From NCBI RefSeq assembly GCF_900105785.1, contig NZ_LT629799.1, positions 3,286,001 through 3,350,000 on the forward strand: a stretch of DNA of 64,000 nt. The letters run 5' to 3'. Both the position numbers and the translations under genes were made by a program. The notes under the pieces are model-generated. The model saw only the letters and a list, made by a program, of their open reading frames with translations, did not search any database and was not told the origin of the DNA. This DNA is from Microlunatus sagamiharensis (GTDB taxonomy: Bacteria; Actinomycetota; Actinomycetes; Propionibacteriales; Propionibacteriaceae). Shown piece by piece: positions 57,102 to 64,000 of the stretch (position 1 is the stretch's first letter; each line of letters begins with the position of its first letter).

Positions 57102-57323
57102 ATGACCCAGGTCAACGTCCAGGAGGCCAAGACCCGCTTGAGCGACCTCCTCCTCCGCAGCGAGCGCGGCGAGGACATCGTGATCGCCCGTGCCGGACGT
57201 CCCGTCGCCCGCCTGGTGCCGGTCGAGGAGGCACCACCGCGACGCTTCGGGGTGATGCGGCTCGATGTGCCGGAGGACTTCGACGAGCCGCTCGAGGAGA
57301 GCGAGCTGGCCTCGTGGGAGTGA
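57102..57323 (+). CDS. type II antitoxin, Phd/YefM family
   Basis: A 73-residue antitoxin: VNVQEAKTRLSDLLLRSERGEDIVIARAGRPVARLVPV is the DNA-binding Phd/YefM fold, and the acidic tail (DVPEDFDEPLEESELASWE) would wrap the toxin. ATG 57102 has AAGGAGGAG upstream. The toxin gene starts one base after its stop. It probably represses its own operon. The HspR-type operator of clpB lies 100 bp upstream on the other side. Confidence 0.92.
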   Translation: MTQVNVQEAKTRLSDLLLRSERGEDIVIARAGRPVARLVPVEEAPPRRFGVMRLDVPEDFDEPLEESELASWE

Positions 57324-57324
57324 G

Positions 57325-57720
57325 ATGAGCGAGCGGTACCTCCTCGACACGCACGTCCTGCTCTGGCTGCTCGGTGCACCTGACCGGGTCCGCGACGACA
57401 TCCGTGCAGAGCTGGCGGACCGGACGAACGACCTGGTCGTGTCCGCGGCCACGGCGATCGAGATCAGCACCAAGGTCCGGCTCGGCAAGCTCGACGCCCC
57501 GACGCTGCCGGCCACCTTGACCCGGCGCATCGGTGACCTCGGTGCGACACCGCTGCCGATCACTATCGAGCACGGCCTCCTCGCCGGCACCTTGCGCTGG
57601 GAGCACCGCGACCCCTTCGACCGCCTCCTGGTCGCCCAGGCCACGCTCGAGGAGCTCGTCCTGGTCACGGTCGACCGCGCCATTCTCGGGCTCCCCGCCC
57701 TCCGCACGCTCAGCTGGTGA
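57325..57720 (+). CDS. PIN domain toxin (VapC-like ribonuclease)
   Basis: A 131-residue PIN nuclease. Acidic active-site residues are Asp8 (YLLDTHVLLWLL), Glu near 46 (SAATAIEISTK), and Asp in HRDPFDRLLVAQA near 92, with a further Asp in LVTVDRAIL. The fold is complete, so it should be active once the antitoxin is removed. The pairing of a Phd-type antitoxin with a PIN toxin is common. The RNA target is unknown. Confidence 0.93.
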   Translation: MSERYLLDTHVLLWLLGAPDRVRDDIRAELADRTNDLVVSAATAIEISTKVRLGKLDAPTLPATLTRRIGDLGATPLPITIEHGLLAGTLRWEHRDPFDRLLVAQATLEELVLVTVDRAILGLPALRTLSW

Positions 57721-57774
57721 CCCCTCACCCCGCTCGCCACCTCGGCTGACCGCTGACTCCCGCCGGCCGCGAGG

Positions 57775-57794
57775 CGCTCCGGCCAGTCGGAGCG
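57775..57794. terminator. short hairpin between the PIN toxin and GH38 genes
   Basis: CGCTCCG-GCCAGT-CGGAGCG, a 7 bp stem in the convergent gap. No T-run. Confidence 0.35.
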
Positions 57795-57833
57795 GCGGTC
57801 CGTAGCGCCGGGCCCGGCGGTGCGGCCGCGCGG

Positions 57834-60800
57834 TCAGCGGGCCACGCGCAGCGTGACCAGCTGGAACGGCCGCAGCTCGAGCTCGGCGACCCGGCTCTCG
57901 ACCGAGCGCAGGGCCGAGGCGTCGACCGTGCGCTCGATCAGGTCGGTCTCGATGATCCCCGTGACGTCGAACCCCGCCGTCAGCCGCGTGCGTACGCGTG
58001 TCCCGTACGCCTCGTAGAGCCGGACGACGACGTCGCCGCTGCCGTCCTCGGCGAGCTTGACCGCCTCGACCACGACGGCGGGGTCGTCGACCACGAGGAG
58101 CGGCTCGACCGAACCCTCACCCACGCCCTCGACCGCTCGCAGCGGCAGGTTGCGGCGGTAGCCCTCGGCCACGGCCTGCGGGATACCGGCGCCGACGGCG
58201 AGCGAGACGTTCATCGTGTGCTCGCCCTGGTCGGCCTCCGGGTCGGGGAAGAGCGGCGCGCGGAGCAGCGACAGGCGGACGTTCGTGGTCGAGCCCCGCA
58301 CGCCGGCGCCGACCCGCGTGATGTCGTGGCCGTAGGTCGAGTCGTTCGAGACCGCGACCCCGTAGCCGGGCTCGCCGACGTGCACCCAGCGGTGCGCGAC
58401 GGTCTCGAAGCGCGCGGTGTCCCACGAGGTGTTCGCGTGGGTCGGGCGGTGCAGGTGGCCGAACTGGATCTCCGACGTCGCCCGGTCGGCGTGCACGTCG
58501 AGCGGGAAGGCGAGCTTGAGCAGCTTCTGGCGCTCGTGCCAGTCGACGGTGAAGCCGAGGTCCACCCGTGCCGCGTCCGCGGGCAGGCTGATCGTCTGCA
58601 CCAGCGACGACTCCCCGAACCGCCGCTCGACGCGCACCGCGTCACCCACGACCTCGACCGAGGTCGCCTCGACGAGGTCGGTGACGGTCCGCTGGTAGGT
58701 GCGGTCGATGTCCCAGGCGTCCCAGCGGTTCGGCACGTCGCGGAACAGCTGCAGCAGCCCGGCCTCGCGCCCCTCGGGCACGAGCTCGCGCCCGGCCCGG
58801 AGGTCGACGACCGAGGTGAGCAGCCCGTCGGCGCTCACGCGCACGCGGACCAGGTCGTTCTCGAGCACGAACCCGGCCCCGTCGCCGTCGGCGTGCGGGG
58901 TGACGCCCCGCCGCTCGGGGGCCCCGATCGCGACACCCAGCGCCGGCACGCCGTCGACCGCGTACGGGCCGGCGTTCGCGGCGACGAACCCGCCCCCCTC
59001 GCCCAGCAGCGCGCGCAGCGAGTCCCGCACGACCCGCTCCGCCGTCTCCGCGACCCGGGCGTACCCGGCCTCGGCGTCGGCGTAGACCCAGGAGATCGAC
59101 GTGCCCGGGAGGATGTCGTGGAACTGCTGCAGGCAGACCGTCTCCCAGGCCCTCCGCAGGTCCTCGTACGGGTAGTTGGTCCCGTGGCGCACCGCGGCGG
59201 TCGTCGCCCACAGCTCGGCCTCGCGCAGCAGGTGCTCGCTGCGCCGGTTGCCGCGCTTGGTGCGCGCCTGGCTCGTGTAGGTGCCGCGGTGGAACTCGAG
59301 GTAGAGCTCGCCCGACCACACCGGCGCCTCGGGCAGCTCGGCCTGCGCGTCGGTGAAGAACTGGACCGGGCCGGTCAGCCGGACCGCCGGCGAGCCCTCG
59401 AGCGAGGCGGTGCGCCGGGCGGCGGCGACCATCTCCCGGGTGGGTCCGCCCCCACCGTCGCCGTGGCCGAAGGGCACCAGCGAGCGGTTCGCGACGGCCT
59501 TCTCGGTGAAGTTCCGCTCGGCCCGGGCGAGGTCCTTGGCCGACAGGTCGGAGTTGTAGGTGTCGACCGGCGGGAAGTGGGTGAAGACCTGCGTGCCGTC
59601 GATGCCCTCCCAGCGGAAGGTCGAGTGCGGCATCAGGTTGGAGTCGTTCCAGCTGATCTTCTGCGTCAGGAACCACCTCGCCCCGGCGGCGGCCATGATC
59701 TGCGGCAGTGCGCCGGAGTAGCCGAACGAGTCGGGCAGCCACACCTCCTGGGTGTCGACGCCGAGCTCCCGGGCGAAGAAGCCCTTGCCGAGCACGAACT
59801 GCCGGGCCAGCGCCTCGCCGCCGGGCATGTTCGTGTCGGACTCGACCCACATGCCGCCGACGGGCACGAAGCGCCCGGCCTGCACGTGGCCGCGGACCCG
59901 CTCGAACAGGCCCGGGTAGAACTCCTTGAGCCACGCGTACTGCTGGGCCGACGAGGCGGCGAAGACGAACTGCTCCTCGCGCTCGATGAGGTCGCAGACG
60001 TTGGCGAAGGTGCGCGCGACCTTGCGCACGGTCTCCCGCACCGGCCACAGCCAGGCCGAGTCGATGTGGGCGTGACCGACCGCGTACGCCTGGTGCGCGC
60101 TGGCGCTCGCCGGCCGCTCGAGCACCGGGCGCAGCACGTCGCGGCCCGCCTGGGCGGTCCCGGCCACGTCCTGCGGGTCGACGGCGTCGACGACGCGGTC
60201 GAGGGCCTCGCGGACCTCGGCGCGGCGCTGGGTGTTGGCCGGCAGCTCGAGCAGCAGCCCCGACAGCGCGAAGAGGTCCTGGTCGAGCTCCCAGACGGCC
60301 ACGTCGCGCAGCGCGAGCTCGAGGCGCCGCAGCCGGTAGAGCGGGTCGCGCCCGGCGGTCTCGAGGTTGCCGAGGTGCGTCGGGTTGAACTGCATGTGCT
60401 CCAGCACGTGCGGGTTGGACGCCGCCTCGACGAGCACCTCGACCGCGCTCCCCTGCCGGGCCGGTGACGACGCCGGCAGCGGGACGGCCTGGTTCATCGG
60501 CTCGACGGCCTTGATCACCGTGCCGTCGGCCGTCCAGACGAGGCCCTCGGCCTGGAATCCCGGCTCGGTGTCGCTGAAGCCGAGGTCGACGACGACCTCG
60601 ACCGCCGTCCCCTCGCGGGAGTCCCAGCCCTCGGGGACCGTCCCGGTCGCGCGGAACCAGGTCGTCGCCCACGGCGGCCCGTACGCGGTCCCCACCTCGA
60701 AGGGCATGAACTCCTGCCGCGCAGCCTCGTCGAAGGGCACCGGCTCGCCGGGCGCCTGCCACGCCGTCACCTCGAGCGGCACGCGCTCGCGGTAGAGCGC

Positions 60801-60866
60801 GGGCACGACCCGCTCGTGGCGGAACCTCGCCAGCCGCTCCTCGACGGGGTCGGTCAGGTCGGGCAT
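57834..60866 (-). CDS. glycoside hydrolase family 38 alpha-mannosidase
   Basis: A 1010-residue retaining alpha-mannosidase. The zinc site is HAHIDSAWLW from His265 (Asp269), and the nucleophile is Asp379 in VWLPDSFGYSG. The three-helix middle and long C-terminal beta domains are present. No signal peptide, so it acts in the cytosol on imported mannose oligosaccharides or glycan fragments. ATG 60866 has GAGGAG upstream. ABC transporter genes on the same strand lie just upstream, suggesting one uptake and breakdown operon. Confidence 0.95.
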   Translation of the reverse strand: MPDLTDPVEERLARFRHERVVPALYRERVPLEVTAWQAPGEPVPFDEAARQEFMPFEVGTAYGPPWATTWFRATGTVPEGWDSREGTAVEVVVDLGFSDTEPGFQAEGLVWTADGTVIKAVEPMNQAVPLPASSPARQGSAVEVLVEAASNPHVLEHMQFNPTHLGNLETAGRDPLYRLRRLELALRDVAVWELDQDLFALSGLLLELPANTQRRAEVREALDRVVDAVDPQDVAGTAQAGRDVLRPVLERPASASAHQAYAVGHAHIDSAWLWPVRETVRKVARTFANVCDLIEREEQFVFAASSAQQYAWLKEFYPGLFERVRGHVQAGRFVPVGGMWVESDTNMPGGEALARQFVLGKGFFARELGVDTQEVWLPDSFGYSGALPQIMAAAGARWFLTQKISWNDSNLMPHSTFRWEGIDGTQVFTHFPPVDTYNSDLSAKDLARAERNFTEKAVANRSLVPFGHGDGGGGPTREMVAAARRTASLEGSPAVRLTGPVQFFTDAQAELPEAPVWSGELYLEFHRGTYTSQARTKRGNRRSEHLLREAELWATTAAVRHGTNYPYEDLRRAWETVCLQQFHDILPGTSISWVYADAEAGYARVAETAERVVRDSLRALLGEGGGFVAANAGPYAVDGVPALGVAIGAPERRGVTPHADGDGAGFVLENDLVRVRVSADGLLTSVVDLRAGRELVPEGREAGLLQLFRDVPNRWDAWDIDRTYQRTVTDLVEATSVEVVGDAVRVERRFGESSLVQTISLPADAARVDLGFTVDWHERQKLLKLAFPLDVHADRATSEIQFGHLHRPTHANTSWDTARFETVAHRWVHVGEPGYGVAVSNDSTYGHDITRVGAGVRGSTTNVRLSLLRAPLFPDPEADQGEHTMNVSLAVGAGIPQAVAEGYRRNLPLRAVEGVGEGSVEPLLVVDDPAVVVEAVKLAEDGSGDVVVRLYEAYGTRVRTRLTAGFDVTGIIETDLIERTVDASALRSVESRVAELELRPFQLVTLRVAR

Positions 60867-60974
60867 GGGTTCGCTCCTCGGGTAGGCGTGCGGACAGGGT
60901 CCGGGGTGGGGTGGACGGGTGACCAGCAGTCTGGTCGGCCACCGTCCGGGTCGGGCAGGCGGGAGGTCGGCCGG

Positions 60975-61889
60975 TCAGCCCTTGAGCCCGCCGGCGAAGC
61001 TGAAGCCGCCGCCGAGGGCCTTCGAGAGCACGCCGTACAGGGCGATGATCGGGACCGTGTACAAGATCGAGAACGCGGCCAGCTGGCCGTACGCGACGGC
61101 GCCGTAGGAGCTGAAGAAGGTGTAGATGCTCACCGAGGCCGGCTGCTTCTCCGGGCTCTGCAGCAGCACGAACGGGATGAAGAAGTCACCCCACTGCTGC
61201 ACGAAGACGAAGATCGACACCACGGCCAGGCCGGGCGCCATGAGCGGCAGCACGATCGAGCGCAACGAGGAGAACCACCCGGCGCCGTCGGTCCAGGCCG
61301 CCTCCTCCAGCGACACCGGGACGCCGTCCATGAAGTTCTTCATCATCCAGATGGCGAAGGGCAACGACGTCGCGCTCATGAAGAGCACCGTGGCGACCCG
61401 GGAGTCGGTGAGGGTGAAGGTCGCGAAGAGCACGTACACCGGCACCATGACGGCCGTGATCGGGAGACCCGTCGAGAAGACGATCGTGTAGAGGAACGTC
61501 TTGCGGAACCGCATCGAGTAGCGCGAGAGCGGGTACGCCGCGAGCGCCGAGCAGAGCACGGTGAGCACGGCGGTGCCGGCCGACAGCAGGAACGAGTTCA
61601 GCAACGGCGTCCACAGCGTCTCCGGCGTCATGACGGCGATGAAGTTCGACAGCGTCCAGGTGCCGCCGAGCTCCACGGTCAGGGCCGAGTCAGCGTGCAG
61701 CGAGCCGAAGAGCAGCCACAGCATCGGGCCGAGGAAGGCCAGCACGACGAGCAGCAGCGCGAGGTGAGCGAGGATCCATGCGGGCAGCCGCCGCGGCGAG
61801 GTGATGCCGAGGGCACGGGCACGGCGCTCCACGACCGCGTTGCCCGGTCCTGTCGAAGGGCCCGGACGAGCACCGACCACCGCGGTCAT
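60975..61889 (-). CDS. ABC sugar transporter permease, MalG-like
   Basis: A 304-residue inner-membrane permease with six membrane helices. The EAA loop (VSLEEAAWTDGAGWFSSLRSIVLPLMAPG) docks an ATPase that is not encoded here; such systems often share one such as MsiK. ATG 61889 overlaps the other permease stop by 4 bp. Residues 7-15 or so (GARPGPSTGPGN) come from a dispersed repeat inserted near the start. Confidence 0.94.
   Translation of the reverse strand: MTAVVGARPGPSTGPGNAVVERRARALGITSPRRLPAWILAHLALLLVVLAFLGPMLWLLFGSLHADSALTVELGGTWTLSNFIAVMTPETLWTPLLNSFLLSAGTAVLTVLCSALAAYPLSRYSMRFRKTFLYTIVFSTGLPITAVMVPVYVLFATFTLTDSRVATVLFMSATSLPFAIWMMKNFMDGVPVSLEEAAWTDGAGWFSSLRSIVLPLMAPGLAVVSIFVFVQQWGDFFIPFVLLQSPEKQPASVSIYTFFSSYGAVAYGQLAAFSILYTVPIIALYGVLSKALGGGFSFAGGLKG
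61849..61863. repeat. dispersed REP-like element, copy 5 (partial, in permease gene)
   Basis: CCTGTCGAAGGGCCC, the right half of the element, in frame with the permease. Confidence 0.55.
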
Positions 61890-62812
61890 CGCTCGTCCAC
61901 CGAGACGAACTTGAGGTAGATCATCGAGAAGATCGCCCCCACGGCCAGCAGCACCAGGGCCATCGCGGTGCCGTAGCCGAGGTCGTAGAACTGGAACGCC
62001 TGCTCGTACATGTAGATCGGCGTCGTCGAGCTCGCGTCGCCCGGTCCGCCGGCGGTGAGGACGTAGATCAACGTGAACACCGCCAGGGTCTGGAGCGTGA
62101 TCAGCATGAGGTTGGTCAGGATGGAGCGCCGGATCAGCGGGAGGGTGATCGACCACAGCCGCCGCCAGCCGCTCCCGCCGTCGACCGAGGCGGCCTCCTC
62201 GAGCTCGGGCGGGATGTCCGAGAGCGCCGCGGAGTAGACCATCATCGAGAAGGCCGTGCCCCGCCAGACGTTGGTGAGGATCACGCCGAACATCGGGAGC
62301 GTGTAGAGCCAGTTCTGGCTGAAGCCCGCCCAGCCGAACCAGGAGTTCAGCGAACCGTCCGGGTTGAGGAAGGCGTACCAGCAGAAGGCCGCGACGATCT
62401 CCGGCATCACCCAGGCGCCGACGACCACGAGGGAGACCACGGTCTGCGTCACGCGGTGCCGGTGGCGCAGCAGGAGGGCGATCAGCAGGCCGAGGGTGTT
62501 CTGGCCGATGACGGCCGAGCCCACCACGAACACGACCGTGAGCACGATGGAGTGCCAGAACGTGGGGTCGGCGACCATGCGGGAGAAGTTCGCAAGGCCG
62601 ATGAACTGCGCGTCGGCGGCGCCGGCGCCGGACAGCGACTGGTTGGTGAAGGCGGTGTAGACGCTCCACACGACGGGTCCGGCGAAGAAGAGCAGCAGCA
62701 GGACGACGGCCGGCAGGAGGGGCAGCAGCTTGGCCGCCGTGCCCGGTCCTCGGTGGCGCCGCCCGGCGGGCGCCAGCGAGGCGCCCGGCGGGACGGTGAG
62801 GGTGGCCGCCAT
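61886..62812 (-). CDS. ABC sugar transporter permease, MalF-like
   Basis: A 308-residue permease with six membrane helices, starting KLLPLLPAVVLLLLFFAGPVVWSVYTAF. The EAA loop is ELEEAASVDGGSGWRRLWSITLPLIRRS. Its ATG shares one base with the binding-protein stop, and its own stop overlaps the next permease, so the three are tightly coupled. Substrate is probably a mannose-containing oligosaccharide, judging by the GH38 gene. Confidence 0.94.
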   Translation of the reverse strand: MAATLTVPPGASLAPAGRRHRGPGTAAKLLPLLPAVVLLLLFFAGPVVWSVYTAFTNQSLSGAGAADAQFIGLANFSRMVADPTFWHSIVLTVVFVVGSAVIGQNTLGLLIALLLRHRHRVTQTVVSLVVVGAWVMPEIVAAFCWYAFLNPDGSLNSWFGWAGFSQNWLYTLPMFGVILTNVWRGTAFSMMVYSAALSDIPPELEEAASVDGGSGWRRLWSITLPLIRRSILTNLMLITLQTLAVFTLIYVLTAGGPGDASSTTPIYMYEQAFQFYDLGYGTAMALVLLAVGAIFSMIYLKFVSVDER

Positions 62813-64000
62813 CAGGCGGTGGTGGCGGCGTCCGCGCCGACGACCGCCGTGACCGTCTTCTGGTACTGCGCGAGCGCCTGGTCGACCGGCGCCTGGCCGG
62901 TCATGACGGTCTCCATGGTCTGCTGGATCGCGTCCGAGACCCGCGGGTACTTCGAGTAGGCCGGGCGGAAGTGGGTGTACTGCACGAGGTCGGTGAAGGT
63001 CTTCGCGAACGGGTCCGACTCGAGGTAGGCCGGGTCGGAGGAGACGTCCTTGCGCTCGGCGATCTGGCTGGCCGAGGTGTCGTACGCGAGCGTGTTCTCC
63101 TTGTTCAGCGCGGTGCTGATGAAGTCCCAGGCCGCCTGCGGGTTCTTCGACTTGGCCCGACCGAGAGCAGCCAGCCGCCCGACATGCTGGTCGCGCCCGG
63201 CGCCTCGCCGTTCTGCGTCGGCATGGCCGCGACGCCGAGGGTCTTGCTGTAGTCCGCCCACGGCTTGGCGCCGTCCTTCTTCCACGTGCTCGTCTGCCAG
63301 GAGCCGTCGAGCGCGATCGCGACCTTGCCGCCCGGGATCAGCTCGGTGCTGAGCTTGGTGCCCCACTGCGGGTCGAGCGCGTCCTGCGGCTTGGGCGCCA
63401 GACCCTCGTCGAAGACGGTCTTGAGGAAGGTGAAGGAGGCCGTCAGCCCCGGCGAGGAGGTGACCCACTTCTTCGACGCGTCGTCGTAGAGCGTGCTCTG
63501 CGTGCCGTAGAGCAGCATCTCCAGGCCCTGCATCGTCGAGCCCTCGCCAGCGCCCTTTCCCGAGTAGATGTTGAAGGGCAGGACGTCCGGTTCCTTGGCC
63601 TTGATCGTCCGCGCCGCGGCGAGGATGTCGTCCCAGGTCTTCGGCTGCCAGTCGGTCGGTAGGCCCGCACCAGCGAAGAGGTCCTTGTTGTAGTAGAGCG
63701 CGCGGGTGTCGGTGCCCATCGGGATGCCGTAGATCTTGCCGTCCGCGCCCTTGCCCGCGCCCTGCGCCGACTCGGTGAACTGGCTTCAGTCGGACCACTT
63801 CGAGGTGTAGTCGTCGAGCGGGGCGAGGTAGCCGGCGTCGATGTCGGAGTTGACGAGGAAGGTGTCCTCGTAGAGGACGTCCGGCGCGGTCGACGGCGTC
63901 CGGTTCATGAGGTTGAGCTTGGTGTAGTAGTCGTTCTCGTCGGCCTGGATCGGGTTGAGCTTCACGGTGACGCCCGGGTGCGCGGCCTCGTACTCGGCCT
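62812..64000 (-). pseudogene. ABC sugar-binding protein, disrupted by a nonsense codon and a frameshift (runs off right edge)
   Basis: A family 1-type extracellular sugar-binding protein lacking its N terminus at the window edge. From the edge it reads AEYEAAHPGVTVKLNPIQADENDYYTKLN to KWSD, then meets TGA at 63786-63788 where TGG (Trp) would fit (WSDWSQFTESA). It continues in the same frame (IYGIPMGTDTRALYYNKDLF ... SMSGGWLLSVG) until about 63160, then shifts frame (KSKNPQAAWDFISTALNK ... YSKYPRVSDAIQQTMETVM). Adding one G to GGG in GGTCGGGCCAAG restores GAKSKNPQAAW. With both changes the protein is complete to the stop at 62812. Either the transporter has lost its binding protein or the sequence has errors here. 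Confidence 0.88.

Noticed and set aside
63786-63788. In-frame TGA as a selenocysteine codon
   Set aside because: Sugar-binding proteins have no selenocysteine form, the position fits Trp, and a second lesion lies downstream.

Overview
This is a 64 kb window of high-GC (roughly 70-75%) DNA, almost certainly chromosomal, from an actinobacterium. I judge it to be close to Propionibacteriales (Propionibacteriaceae or Nocardioidaceae type), but no rRNA or other marker fixes the genus. Supporting signs are the gene content (PspC, DUF3151, three-part PurS/PurQ/PurL, HspR-type heat-shock operators, a DasR-like operator), frequent GTG and TTG starts, and many genes that appear to be read from leaderless mRNAs. 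No tRNA, rRNA or CRISPR array was found.

Layout. 1-3.2 kb: start of zwf (cut by the left edge), then two coupled Gfo/Idh/MocA sugar-type dehydrogenases behind a palindromic operator. 3.3-15.1 kb: a probable type VII-secretion-like locus. It holds a 951-residue membrane-anchored exported protein, a frameshifted binding-protein-like lipoprotein and a 1418-residue FHA-FtsK (EssC-like) ATPase; it is followed by a frameshifted DUF4291 gene, a small Cys-containing protein and a membrane Ser/Thr kinase. 15.3-18 kb: an M20 dipeptidase whose -10 box has been hit by a complete IS481-family element. 18-33 kb: purine synthesis genes purL, purQ, purS, purC, purB and purD, interleaved with exported proteins, rtcB, pspC and a hydrolase. 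33-35.4 kb: a GH32 fructosidase and a LacI regulator. 35.5-47 kb: purA, DUF3151, corA, fba, a GntR regulator, trmH, dedA, two oxidoreductases, lemA and pyrE. 47-54.2 kb: gabD-like dehydrogenase, a Pro/Thr-rich exported protein, a tandem palindrome array, an aminotransferase, a spermidine-synthase-like protein and a YchJ-like protein. 54.3-57.7 kb: clpB with two HspR-type operators, then a Phd/PIN toxin-antitoxin pair. 57.8-64 kb: a GH38 alpha-mannosidase with an ABC sugar transporter whose binding-protein gene is broken and runs off the right edge.

How it fits together. Two gene orders known from Mycobacterium tuberculosis, purD-purB-purC-purS-purQ-purL and purA-DUF3151-Mg transporter-fba...trmH...pyrE...clpB, lie side by side here. 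They form a housekeeping backbone, and the genes between them are the accessory content. All purine genes are on the minus strand in several transcription units. The GH38-permease-binding-protein group looks like one operon for mannose-containing oligosaccharides.

Three genes carry frameshifts or a nonsense codon, and all three indels fall in short G or GC runs. Sequencing or assembly error is therefore a real alternative to true gene decay. Coordinates and motifs were read by eye; family assignments rest on recognised motifs, not on database searches.
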